The translations under genes and the position numbers were made by a program. 64,000 bases of DNA from Rhodocollybia butyracea (taxonomy: Eukaryota; Basidiomycota; Agaricomycetes; Agaricales; Omphalotaceae): positions 62,001 to 126,000 of the forward strand of contig JADNRY010000009.1 in assembly GCA_015501585.1 (NCBI GenBank). The letters run 5' to 3'. The notes under the pieces were generated by a model that saw only the letters and a list, made by a program, of their open reading frames with translations, did not search any database and was not told the origin of the DNA. Position 1 is the stretch's first letter. The number at the start of each line of letters is the position of its first letter. Below, piece after piece: positions 38,899 to 50,460 of the stretch.

Positions 38899-40460
38899 AT
38901 GGCTAGCACTCGGACCTTAAACATATCACCGCGAGAAGAGATGGACGCTTATCGATGGTTCCCTAACGCGCAAACTCTAACGCACGCTAAAGTTGCAGTC
39001 CCTCAACCTGCACACGATGAAGGTTCGGTACTGTTCTCATAATGTGCTCTACTTACAATTGCTGGACTAGTCCTGGTCAAAGTTCTTGCTGCTGGGATGT
39101 GCCATTCAGATGTGTTACATTACGACAAGTCGTTCAAAAACACAAGCACGAAGCCGTACGCACTCCGCCTCCTCATAGCTTATGTCCCAACTCAATTTTA
39201 CACAGGTATACAATGGGTCATGAAGGTAGATGCTACCGACACTACCCTACTTCCATCCTTTAAATCATATATTCGTATCCTTTTCAGGAGCCGGCGAACT
39301 GGTCGCTCTCGGCGAATCCGTTCCTTTCATGTTTCCTGAATTGCGTCTGAACCAATACGTTGTTATCCATTCCAGAAATGCCTGCTATCTTCCCGACTGT
39401 CCGCAATGCTCTATCGGTGCAGACAATAACTGCGGACGGCACTTACCTTGTGGACTTGGAATTGATGGCTCTTATGCGCCCTATGTGGCTGCTCCTGCGC
39501 GAACTATTGTACCGGTCAATGCTACGACAGAAGAGATTCCCCCACCGGTAGCAGCTGTTTCTACAGACGCAGTGTTAACAAGCTACCATGCGTTAAAGGA
39601 CTTGAAAGCTGGTGAAACGGTTTTGATCATTGGAATCGGTGGATTGGGTATGAATGCGGTCCAGATTGCCAAAGTTCGTCAATTCAGTTATTGACAGTCA
39701 CGTTAACTATATCCATTGATGCAGAATCTGAAAAAGGCGAAGACTGTCATCGTCTCAGCTACGCGTGATGTAACTTTCCAAGCCGCTCTCAAAGTTGGTG
39801 CAGACTATGCTGCCAAACCTGAGGATCTAGCCTCCCTAATCTCCTCGAATAATCTTATCATAGATACTGTTTGTGACTTTGTGGGTATCACAGCTACGTT
39901 TCAATCCGCTTTGGAACACGTCCGTCCACAAGGAACAATTCTTCTTGTCGGCCTTGGGGCACCTTCAGTATCTCTTCCCCTCTACCCCCCTAAGGAGCTC
40001 ATTATCAAGACTATTTTCTGGGGAACAAAGAAAGAATTGGCAGAGGTGTTGGCAGAGGTGAAGGCTTTGAAGATTACACCTGTCATTGAAACGAGACCTC
40101 TATCAAAGGCGGTAGAAACGTTTGAGGATTTGAGAAACGGTAAACTGACTGGGCGAGTGGTACTTATCCCGTAATCCACAGCTTTATAAATAGGTAAAGC
40201 ATATTTTGAGCTTCTTCAATCACTTAAAGTCGGCGATGATCAAGGAACCAGAGAGAAGCTATAGTGATTTTAGAAGGACCTTGACCGCGATAACATTATC
40301 CGAGTCTTGAACGCTTGAAGTAACGACGATGAAAAGAGGCGTTGACTCGAGGTAATTTGGCTGTTCGTTCAGAAAATCTGAATCTGGCCCTACTAGTATC
40401 TGCTACTCCCGTCGTTGTACTTCAGAGTTGCTAGAGGTTCAGGAATCATTATTGTTGGAG
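38651..40460 (+). repeat. Tandem duplication, unit B (ADH copy 2 with flanks)
   Basis: Homologous to unit A over its full length of about 1.8 kb. Shared features include a block around 38825-38870 matching 36911-36955 (cgcgccttgtgatcatcttc and following) just upstream of both start codons, and a matching 3' flank ending near 40460. Confidence 0.88.
38899..40174 (+). CDS. Zinc alcohol dehydrogenase (MDR family), copy 2, intact
   Basis: Intact member of the pair. The ATG at 38899 gives MASTRTLNISPREEMDAYRW. The exon structure equals copy 1: exon 1 to a GTTCGG donor, exon 2 with VLVKVLAAGMCHSDVLHYD, exon 3 starting YTMGHEGAGELVALGESV and carrying the structural-zinc cysteines CYLPDCPQCSIGADNNC, and exon 4 starting NLKKAKTVIVSATRDV. 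The C-terminus reads PPKELIIKTIFWGTKKELAE and LSKAVETFEDLRNGKLTGRV, ending VVLIP. Length is about 350 residues, normal for the family. It probably oxidises alcohols or reduces aldehydes in the cytosol; substrate and cofactor preference unknown. The upstream 75-85 bp are shared with copy 1, so the two were probably co-regulated at first. Confidence 0.92.
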
Positions 40461-40779
40461 CAAAATTCGCTCAAAAAAATCAGGCAAGTAGCGTATCGGC
40501 TCCGTATGGCATAAATCTCTCGCTTTGCTAAACCCGTTATCTGACAGCCATACTTATCTGAGCAGCACTCCCCGCCCGCCCTGTCAGGAATTCTCGAACC
40601 TCAGTAAGAACTGACCACCTAGGCCTCGATAGCTGTGGCACAAAGCCGTGGATCAGCTCTTATCTATCCAACCTCAGTTGGTCATTGGCTTGATTGTCTT
40701 GTATAAAAGACCCTTGCCTCATCCCAGTCGCTTATAATCCTTTGTGCCTCCAAAACTGTGTTGTATAACACGGCCTGCA
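40175..40779. other. Intergenic between ADH copy 2 and MFS transporter
   Basis: Contains the 3' flank of duplication unit B up to about 40460 and the MFS promoter with a TATA box (listed separately). No gene seen. Confidence 0.5.
40702..40708 (+). promoter_or_regulatory. TATA box of the MFS transporter gene
   Basis: TATAAAA, 72 bp upstream of the MFS ATG at 40780. Sequence and spacing fit a canonical fungal core promoter element. No other ATG lies between them that would open a long frame. Confidence 0.55.
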
Positions 40780-43700
40780 ATGCCTTCCTCACGACACTCA
40801 ATTCGACCTGGAACTGAGACGGAAGAAGTCGATCTCAATGTGAACACGTCCCCGCCGCCTCCCATTCCAACCATGTTACCTTCGTCAACTGATAATCTAA
40901 GCACGCCTTTACCCATGTTACCTATGTCAGTCCTCTCAATCGTACGTACTAGTATGTTGATGCTGCTTTGAATGAAATTTCTGAATACATAGTGCAGACG
41001 ATGCTTGGAGAATTTCTTTCGTCCAATGTGTCCGTTCCATACGCTCTTTTCATGGTGAAAGGTATGCGTTTGTCGACAGAACAAGCTCATGTGTCGTTCA
41101 CTCACGCTTCTCTCCAGGCTTCGGGTTCCCTGAAGACGCTGATGCAGCGTTTTGGACTGGGATCTTGGGTAAAGACTATCTTACGTGTGCCGTCATCTGC
41201 TGACTTCGAGAATCCCCTTACAGTGGCGATGTTCTTCCTCAGTCAGTTCCTGACCTCCTTACTTTGGGTAAGTATTCTTTTCTTCTCGGCAAATCTGTTT
41301 CAGCATCCCCGTCCAATGACGCATATATCCAGGCTACGCTGGCCAAAAAATATGGTCGCCGATTCGTCCTTGTTATTACTCTATTTGGAAGTGCAGCTTC
41401 CGTGACCGCCTTTGGATTGTCAAAAACTATGTGGCAGGCAATATGTATTCGACTGGCGCAGGGGGCGTTTGCAGGTTCGGTAGGAGTGGCTAGAGGCTCT
41501 GTCGTTTCCATCACGGACAGATCAAACGAAGGTCGAGCATACGCCATTCTTGGGTGATTCACTGTTATAGTCCTCTTAGTTCAATCCACTAAAATTCCTC
41601 CCTATATAGATTCTGCTGGGGCTTCGGGGGGCTCCTTGGACCCATTTTAGGAGGGAGTTGTGAGTTTATTCCGAATCATATTGGCCGGCATCTCTGATTC
41701 TCTGTAGTTGAACGCCCCACGGAGAGATGGCCAATATTTCAAAACTGGAAGCTATTAGAAGTGTTTCCATATCTTCTTCCCTCTGTTCTCGCTGGACTAA
41801 TACTTCTCGCTGGTATGTACTCGCAGTTATCATGATTCCTTGTGTCACTGACTCCTATGTATGCAGGATCAATATTGGCGTGTTTCCTCGGGTACGATGG
41901 CGGTCCACGGGAAAGCCCAATCCTTATTCATCCCGAAAAACCCTATGTTATCCCAAATCTTAATCAACATACCTTATCGGCGAGTAATTATCGTCGGAGC
42001 TGGAATGGGTCCCTTAACCGAAACGAGTTGTTGGGTTACCTTTCGAATACGAACGGCCTAGACTCTTCCGTTAATTTGCCCATCTCCTCATGCTCTCCTC
42101 ATCACTCTTCTGGGATCCCTCTGGGACCTCGAACATCTACAATGTCAAGTTCGAGATCGTATCCAAGAAATCGCACAGGAAGCAACACTTTTGGTGAAAC
42201 GTCTGGATCTCTCTATCGACAGTTGTTAGACGGTTCATCCCAAGGTATCTACGGAAGCCTTAGCGGGAGTCTGACCACTTCTCGCACGCATGAATACTTT
42301 CGTAATGATGTAGATACTTCCAGCATTACTGAAAGGGTCGTTCTAGCAAACAAAGACTCCATCACGAACCTGTCAGACTTCTGGGTTGCTGCTGCGCTGA
42401 ACATTGAAGATAGTCCCTTTAATGACGACGACAACAGGACTGAAAGAGGAATGGATGATGGACTGGAAATGCCCGATCCGGAAGTGGAAGGAGACAATGA
42501 TCTCAGAGGTCGCCATAATTTTAGGAGGAATGACCGTCCACGATCCCATCCCGCTTCAATGGCTTCTAGAAAATCCAATCAAACCTTCTCTGTCTCCCGA
42601 CGAACTTCACGTCGAAGACATTCCATACCCAGAAATTTCGCCACTCAGAATCCACTGGACACTCCTGGCACTCCCATACCCCAGGTTCTCGATACAGATG
42701 GTTTTCAGCCGGTTTTCAGTACCTCTGGCTTCAGGCAGAGCTCCCTCCTCAAAAATTTAGATCATCCTGAAGAAATCGTACCGCTACCACCTATTTTGGA
42801 GTCAAGACTGCCATCTTCTATCCATCTTGATGATGAGATAGAGACTAGTTCACTCATAAATCATCGGGAGGTGCCGTCAACAACTCAGCTTCCGAAAGTT
42901 GTCATCCTTCAGTTTGGCTTATTAGCCTTGCACACAACGACTCACGATCAAATATTCATGTCATACCTTGTTAGGTGAGCGTATGGAGAAGATGGAAAAC
43001 AACCTTACTGAGACAGCTGGGTAGTGCTTATGATGGAGGGGGACTCAATCTCACAGCTAGTGATTTCGCACAATTGAGTATGTTGTGTTTACTTCCTTAC
43101 GTTTCATTTTTCGATCTTGCCTAATTATTCTAGTTGCGCTCATGGGAATCGCTCAGGTCGTGTACCAGTTCCTGCTGTATCCGTAAGTTTTTCTCATGGT
43201 TCGTTTGGCAAGGTATGTCCTAACCGCGCCTGAGATCGTAGAAATGTCGGGTATGGTCAAGATCTATCCGTCTCATAATGCAGACATGAGCTGACACAGG
43301 CCCTACTAGCCCTCCAAGAGGTCCCCTTTCCCACTTGACGATGTACCAGCTAGGAACATTGCTTTTTATCCCAGCTTATTTGACGGTGGTCTTATATCGA
43401 ACTCCGTTCGCGAACCCGGATGACTTCCGAAAATTGTCACTTATGACTGGTAAGTATTAAAAAGAGCACAAACCTCATCTCGAAATACTCACATTTTATT
43501 ATCTCAGCTCTTGCAATAAGCACGTACGTGGTGCATTGTATCTTAACTCAAGTTCCAACCGTCTGTATCAGGGCTGCCCGTTATTGCGGAATAACTTTTG
43601 CATTTACCTCAATATCCGTCCTTTTGAATTACAGTTTCGTATTAACACTGTTTATTTTCAAACTTCTAGTAACTTTACCTATGCTACAGTGACCCCACCG

Positions 43701-43939
43701 GAAACAGTGGGCTTTGCAAATGGTCTAGCACAGACGATAGTGAGTCTTGCTCGATTTTTAGGGCCGATGTTGGGTGGCTGGGTACGTACTCCCTCATTTC
43801 CTTTGGTTCTTGAGGCTCAACCCTTCCCTAGCTCTGGTCTGCAAGCGTGGAGGGTCATCCTACTGGATACCCATTTGGATTTGTTATATGTGCCACTGTG
43901 TGCGCCTTTGCATTCGGACTAACCCTTTTCGTTAAGTAA
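40780..43939 (+). CDS. MFS transporter with long central cytoplasmic loop (YCR023C-like)
   Basis: Major facilitator transporter. The ATG at 40780 gives a proline-rich cytosolic N-terminus, then TMLGEFLSSNVSVPYALFMV, FGFPEDADAAFWTGIL, LVAMFFLSQFLTSLLWATLA with AKKYGRRFVLVITLFGSAAS (the loop 2-3 basic motif), FCWGFGGLLGPILGG and LLPSVLAGLILLAGSILACF. A loop of about 340 residues, rich in Ser, Arg and Asp, then separates the halves. The second half resumes with VVILQFGLLALHTTTHDQIF, ASDFAQLIALMGIAQVVYQF, PRGPLSHLTMYQLGTLLF and ETVGFANGLAQTIVSLARFL, ending VICATVCAFAFGLTLFVK at TAA 43937-43939. One exon is 9 nt (43242-43250). The frame is intact. Architecture resembles fungal vacuolar MFS proteins with a large loop; the substrate is unknown. 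The loop looks phosphorylatable. Confidence 0.9.
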
Positions 43940-44167
43940 AATGTTTGTATGCTATATACCCCCTATAAGTATATGTATTTCACATGGTGTGCTGTTTTGG
44001 GTTGATAAGTACTGCTTTGACTCTTGTCCGAATCAGCCTTGCCAATGTATTCATGATAGAGGTACATACATATATAATTACAGATATACAAGAGCCCCGA
44101 GTATGTACGGTACTTACAGGTATTTTTAACATACAGGAGGTATGTAATACATGTAACTGTAATAGCT

Positions 44168-45757
44168 TCAAAGAGATTGTTCGTTTTGGGGAGTCCCTTG
44201 AGAGAAAACAACAACCTTGACATCCATTGAACGGCGTAATACTTGCAGTTCATCTTTCGAAAGCGAAATAGGAAATTCAAAGGGCATGTATTGGATGGCT
44301 AACGCTAGTTTGAAATATTTCAGAGGACCATAATCTGGATGACGAAGGCCAAGCTGGTAAAAGGACTGCTGTGTACGAGATGCCGCCATGTCAAGACCGA
44401 TATGGCGTTCCTTGTTAGAAACTGACAAGAAAAATACAAGAGATCGCAGCTTAGGAACAACCGTTCTGGTCGATGAGGTAATGGTCATCGCCTGAAGCAA
44501 GGCGGGTGAAATGGTTTCTGTCAGACCATCCTCGGTTACAATTAGCTCCTCTAAGTTCGACAGGAGGTGTAGAGTTTCTATAAGCTGATTACCAGTAATT
44601 TGTGCCCATCGCAGCGACAGTTTTGTTAACGCTGGGCCACGTTGAAAGCGATCGAGCATAGAGATGAAGTGTGTATGAGGCCAGTCAAACAACGGGGCCG
44701 TCACAACGATGCGAAGTAGAGCGGGGAGTTTCAACGTAGTCAAAGACAAGGTTAAAGATGATTCGCGGTATAGTTCAAGTGTCAACGACTGTAGTTTAGA
44801 CAGCGTGGATATCTCCGCAACATCCAGGTCACCAGTTTCGTTAGGTATATAACTGAAATCTCCAGCTACATGAAGATCCTCGAGATTGGGAAAGCACCGT
44901 GACAGGTCCCGAGGGAGCTGGATTCCTGTTCCTTGTTGCGAGTCAGTCAAGGAAAGAGAAGTAAGCTGCTCGAATGGAAATGACCCTGGATTATAGCTGC
45001 ACGATTTTAAGGTCCGGAGTCGAGGTAGGTTTGCAGTGGAAAATATGCTAAACTCGGTATCGGTCACCGATAAGTCAAGCGATTCTAACACTGGAAAGCA
45101 CAAGCTTTCACCTGCATTGTATATCCTGGAACAAACAGAGTGAAGCTCTGTCCAAGAGTTTTTGCCAACAATAGCGATCTTCCTCCATCTCTCATGATTC
45201 AAGAAAAGGCCTTCTAGGATAGCGTTGGCGGTAGTCTGGTTAGATTTACTGCCGGAATTATGTATCTGTATGTCCAGAGGACTGCTTCCAGAATACTGCA
45301 AGTGCATCTCAACCAAACGAGCATTTCCGGCGTTTCGAAACAATGATGGTATGCGTATATCGCACCAGAGTGTGACAGTAAAGAAACAGGTTTTGCGCCA
45401 GAAGGAACAGACATGCGCGAGAGAGATGAGCGCTCTGGTGGGATCTAGCTGCTCCGTTGGTCTGGGAAAGCTATCATGGGCGATGGCCAAAATGATATGA
45501 TATATCTCTGAGAATATTTCGGCTGGTAGTCGATAGACGGGGGCCAAAGATGCATGGCATAAGGCTGGATGTTCCTTGAGAATGGTGTATCGATTATTCG
45601 AGGAGATCGAGAGCTCGTTGACATCCTTCGACTCGATTTGACGAAGTGTCCTCTCCACCTCTTTGATTTCCTCTTGCATTTGGTTTGTTTCCTCTTCGTC
45701 AAATAGTTCTCGATTTCGAAGTCTGGTGAGTAAACTACTGTGATGACTGAGCTGCAT
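44168..45757 (-). CDS. F-box protein, 529 residues
   Basis: Single-exon frame. The N-terminus is a charged coiled coil (EEETNQMQEEIKEVERTLRQ). The F-box-like domain is near residues 70-130: YRLPAEIFSEIYHIILAI, then RALISLAHVCSFWRKTC and ALWCDIRI-like VTLWCDIRIPSLF. The C-terminal 350 residues have a leucine-rich, irregular repeat look (for example LPRLRTLKSCSY and FPNLEDLHVAGDF), as in other mushroom F-box proteins. It should link a target to the SCF ubiquitin ligase through Skp1. Targets are unknown. This family is expanded in Agaricomycetes, and two more members lie in this window. Confidence 0.88.
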   Translation of the reverse strand: MQLSHHSSLLTRLRNRELFDEEETNQMQEEIKEVERTLRQIESKDVNELSISSNNRYTILKEHPALCHASLAPVYRLPAEIFSEIYHIILAIAHDSFPRPTEQLDPTRALISLAHVCSFWRKTCFFTVTLWCDIRIPSLFRNAGNARLVEMHLQYSGSSPLDIQIHNSGSKSNQTTANAILEGLFLNHERWRKIAIVGKNSWTELHSVCSRIYNAGESLCFPVLESLDLSVTDTEFSIFSTANLPRLRTLKSCSYNPGSFPFEQLTSLSLTDSQQGTGIQLPRDLSRCFPNLEDLHVAGDFSYIPNETGDLDVAEISTLSKLQSLTLELYRESSLTLSLTTLKLPALLRIVVTAPLFDWPHTHFISMLDRFQRGPALTKLSLRWAQITGNQLIETLHLLSNLEELIVTEDGLTETISPALLQAMTITSSTRTVVPKLRSLVFFLSVSNKERHIGLDMAASRTQQSFYQLGLRHPDYGPLKYFKLALAIQYMPFEFPISLSKDELQVLRRSMDVKVVVFSQGTPQNEQSL

Positions 45758-46451
45758 CCTACTTTTAGATCGTTTTAGATAATGAGGAATATTTTACATT
45801 CGAGTCGTGTAAACGCACCTGGACGGCTTCAAACGTCGAGCTCTTGAAGAGCTTATCTTATCCATCAATGATGTATAAACCAAGGGTTCAGAACTTCGGA
45901 CTATAACAAAAGAGGCTAGTACCAACCTCCGCACAGCAAAAAGGAACCAAATCCTTCATGATTTATCTGGGTATATGTAAACATTCTCAAGAACATTCTT
46001 ATCTAGTTTGGATATTCGTACACTCCTTATATTTCGAAACTATTCTGCTGAGCGCTCCTTATTAGCAGAAGTTGTGTGGTACGCGCTTACAGTTTGATGG
46101 CATTCGAAGAACACAACAAATTAGTGCCCTTAAGACTAACCGTGGGCTACAAAACCTGATCGTGGGACTGGACGCTCAAATTTTGATGCTCAACGTGCAA
46201 GCGCATATACAAATACTGTAAAGCCATTCTCGCTCCAAGAACACTTCCGTTTAACTTTTTACCTGCTCCCGGGATCCACTTGAACTTAGATCCTACGTCG
46301 TTTTTTTTTTCACTACAAAGTGTGTAGTAATTATTCGATTTCTAGTCTAAAATAAGTATTTAATGGTAACTAAACACTGCAAAGTCCTCGAGATAAAAGT
46401 CCCAAAAAAACGAATGTGCGCATGGCTATTGGAGGTCCTGTGAGGCAACAT
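45758..46451. other. Intergenic, no gene recognised
   Basis: About 700 bases between the F-box gene start and the GT2 gene stop, both on the minus strand. A T run lies near 46300. Presumed F-box promoter; nothing else is visible. Confidence 0.4.
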
Positions 46452-49400
46452 CTAGTATGAGAACTTCATGAGCCAAGGGTTCAAGACGATCTAGTAAATT
46501 TTGTCAGTAAAGGAGAACGTCTGTTGATCATGATATACACCCACCGGCATCAGGATATGAGAACCTATGACAAGACTGAGTGGAATAACGAGGGCCCAGT
46601 TCCAGCCAGGAATCTGCCACTCGAAAGGCACCGCGTTGGACGAGAACACTATTATCATAGCAATAAGCAGAAAACAGATTCCAAACGACAGCTTGAAGTT
46701 CTTGATGATACGAGGTACTTCAATCCAGAATGTAGATTTCTCAACTTCCTTTCCGGTGGAACCCCAGGTCCTATTGAATGCCAAGTATTAATGAGACAGC
46801 AGTCAAAGACAGGTATGTAAGTAGAACATACATATCATACGAGAACAGGTGTGCCAAGATTGCGGTTGAAAGGTGGATACTCAACCCTCCGAAGAAGAAT
46901 AAGCTGTATGAAATAATCAGTGAATGGCTTTTTGCGAAAGGAAGCGACTCACAAGAAGGGTACCCATCTGAGATTCTCGATTGCACTACTCCAAACACTG
47001 CGATGACCCAAACGATATTCCAATAGCGTGAAGCCTAAATTCCCAAGTGCCGGGAACACGACTACACATGCTAAGAGGATTTCGAAAGAATGCAAATAGA
47101 AGCGATCAAGCTCAAGGGAGAGCCCGAGCAGAAGGTAGTTCAATGTCGAGCCAAACGTAGCAGCGGCGATACCATCTACAAACAACACATCAGAACTGTC
47201 AGCGCCAATTCGAAGAAAGATACCAACAGTACGAGAACATGTAACTACTCATTCCTGTGTTATCGGAGTCAGAACTAATGTGCATTGATATAATGGCAAA
47301 AACATACCTATTTTGTAGTGAATCGGCGCAGCGGACTGCATGAACACCCGGAGTTGTTTACTGATAGGACCGTGTCGCCACCACTTTATGATAGGGTTGA
47401 AGATGATCTCGTCGCAACCTAGAGTAGTCGATAAGTCGCGGAACCACTGACATCTGACGCAAAATCAATCACCATAGGCGTACTTCTGCCAACGAGCAAG
47501 TTCATCTACAACAGTCAAACTGACACCCTCCTTGAACCCTCCTTGAGAGTACGTCGCCCATCGAAGTGTATAGCCTTTTAACAACAACCTGAGGGCAAGG
47601 TCGAAGTCCTCGGATACGTTAGCTTCTGACCACATCTTGCGTCGACCATCAGCGGGATCAATGAACTAGAAGGAATGCTCAGTCGACGCTCCGAATGTTC
47701 AGAAATAAAACTACTAACGCTCGCATCTTGTACAGCTTTCCATCTTAAGAACGCGTTGTGACCCACGAAAGGAGCTACCTCGCCGTTTGCACATCTTGGA
47801 AAGTGTCAGAGTCTAGATATCGTTACGGGATATTGGCTCTTACCCATATGAAATACATCTGGGATAACATTTGTGAGACTTGAAGGCGGATAACAAGGCA
47901 AAAACACGTACTTGTTGATTCTCCTCGTGAAATGGGTGATACCGTTTTCAAAGTAGTGGTGAGCAACTTGCATGACATCTAGTACGAAAATCTTTTGAGA
48001 ACAAGTCTACAACAGGCTTGAAAGCGAATACGCACCACTTTCATGTTGAATAATCGCGACTTCTTCACCTCCTTCCTCGCCCATTTCCCTCGCAGCATCC
48101 CGGAAGCAATCTTCTGGAACAACAGTGTCCGCATCGATAATCAAGATGATTTCTCCAACCCTCAAGCTGCGGACGCCTCCGGCCCAAGGTCGGTGATAAA
48201 TGACTTCTTCTGTCTCCTTGCCTGACTCGTCCACGACCTTTTTCACCGTGCCGGACTCTTGGTAAACCTGTTCAATCGCGAGCTGTAGTGCGCGTTCCTC
48301 GAGGACGTCGATATTCTCGTAATTTGGTGACGAGGAGGATAAACCAGGTTCTTGAGGCTCACCGGGGTTGTGTAAAGCAGGAGATGAGTTGGGGGAGCTC
48401 GCAGGAACGGGCTGGGCGTCGGCGATGAGTTTTGCAAGCTGTTGCTCCATGGCAATACTCAAATTTAGGCCATAGTTCATATTACTGGCTTTTTTGAATT
48501 TTCCAGCACGTTTAAAGCCACCAGGTGCCGAAGAGTGACGAGGTCGTGCTACCCAGCCAATATTGTGGTTAGCATAGAATTCTAGTCTGAGGCGGAGATT
48601 TACGATCAGCCAGAATGCTATGTATAGTGGAATTACCTCTTCTGTTTTTCATCCTCTGGAATTATCTGGAGCCCATCGTCGCAAATGAAGATTGAACTTG
48701 TACCTCCCTGACGGGCATACGTCTGCATTGCTTTCTTGATAGAGAATACCGAAGGAGCACTAAAGAATAATTAGTACACGTGATCGTTATCTGCTATTGT
48801 ATTCGCCTCACATGGTAAGGTCTAAGCTTTCCTTGTAAACAGGGCACTGAATCGCTATCAGGGTACTGATTCATAAAAAGACCGCCGACGCGCACCTGGA
48901 TTGTTATGTGAGGAAGACCGCTGACCCGGACCTCCTCTTTTGATCTCCCGTTCCTCTTCTACGACACCACTTTCTCCACCCCGGATTACGAGTTCCTCAG
49001 CATTTTCACTCCACACTGCTGCTCCATCGACTTTCGGGTTGGATCTGGGACGTTTAGCGGAGTAGTATGTACTGTTTTCATGATACTGAGAGATCAATAT
49101 GTTAATGGCGATCTTTATGAATAAAGCCTTCATTCGCACCTGAGATACCGGCCCTAGGACCAGACTGTGTTTCACGGTAAGAGACGGGATTTGTAACGAT
49201 AAGAGCAACCAACCTTATATTTCCGACCAGTTGAAGACAAAAGAACTAAAGAGATATGTCACAAGTTTGAAGAGATGTGAAAGCTTGGGGAACTCACAAT
49301 GCTGACGGCCGCGACGATAGGGAGAATGACGACTAATCCAAATCGCCGGGTATCACCGTCTAAGACCCATTCTTCGATAAGGTTTGACACTCCCGCTGCA

Positions 49401-50460
49401 GCAAAGTACATTGTTAATGCAGCACCGCAGCCAGCATAGAAAGGACCGAGGAGAACAAGCTGGCGAGGTTCCGGACTGTTGTCGGGACCTTCCTCAAGGG
49501 CAGCAGCGTCTAAGAAATCGAGTGAGATTCTATCAGGGTTAGAAGTACTCCAGACATACCTTTCTCGGACTGGGGAGGAAGAGGTGATTCAAGCTTCCAC
49601 CAAGAAAGGAATGACTTCTTTTTCTTCTTTTTTGCAACCTTTTTGGGAACAACCTTCTCCTCTTCGATTGGCTCACTGGCACCGAACCCAAAATTATTAT
49701 TTACGTTGGCGGCAGCAGTCCGGTCCACGTTCTCCATTCCGAACGGGCCAGCTGTGGTGAGAGGTAGTGCAATAGTTGAAGGAGCGGCGGAGGTCACAGC
49801 TGAGGTGAGATTCGAGGTAAAATCTGACGAGCTGCCTGTGTGCATCGCAAGAGATCCTCTTGCGGGATCAAATACGCCTGGAGCGTTACCCTCCCTCCTC
49901 GGATTACTTCTAGTTCTCCAGATGTACTTGATAAGCTTCTCCTCGAACTCGGTCCACAGTGGTATGACTTCGTCGACTGAAAAGGCCCACACTACGAGCG
50001 TATGGTCTGATCGAATAAAGGCAGCGCACTGGTCCCTCTCGGCATCACCCAACGCGCTGAGGTCGGGCAGTATTTGGATACGCGTATTCGAGTCTATGAG
50101 AATTTCCCTCGCAGGTTCTGGGCAACGAGATATAGCAGCGTGAACACTGGCGCTACGAATTTTGACTGCAACTTCGACATTAAGCCGGCGGACGCCTTCT
50201 TCGAAAGGAATTAGGTTTGGATTTTCATATGGGAAACATCGGAAGGATGTGGAATCTACGCGGAGACAAACTCCCGTAGGATCTGTATCGCCAGAGGGCT
50301 TGAACCAATTATCTTGATGAGTCTTTTCATAGATGGTGTGAAGAAGTGCGTCGAAAGCATCATAGTCGTTGTTCAGAATGGTAAGAGAGTGTGAAGGAGA
50401 TGCACCGAATTGTGTGAGAGAAGGAGAGTGGGTGTGTGGTTGGCGGTCCTGCGTTGACAT
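46452..50460 (-). CDS. Large processive family-2 glycosyltransferase, multi-pass membrane protein
   Basis: Membrane glycosyltransferase of the GT2 superfamily (chitin/hyaluronan/cellulose synthase fold). The start ATG is at 50460 (MSTQDRQPHTHS). The N-terminal 300 residues are a cytosolic domain (FDALLHTIYEKTHQDNWFKP and RIQILPDLSALGDAERDQC) that I cannot name, followed by KKVAKKKKKKSFLSWWKLE. Membrane segments follow (LVLLGPFYAGCGAALTMYF, RFGLVVILPIVAAVSI). The catalytic domain has ITIQCPVYKESLDLT, GGFKRAGKFKKASNMNYGL, EIILIIDADTVVPEDCFRD (DxD), SEANVSEDFDLALRLLLKGY and DELARWQKYAYGCDE, corresponding to the D, DxD, ED and RW motifs. Five or more C-terminal helices end in IVLNPWLMKFSY before TAG 46452-46454. 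About 1,000 residues and 12 or more introns. It probably makes a beta-linked polysaccharide at the plasma membrane; the product is unknown. Confidence 0.9.
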
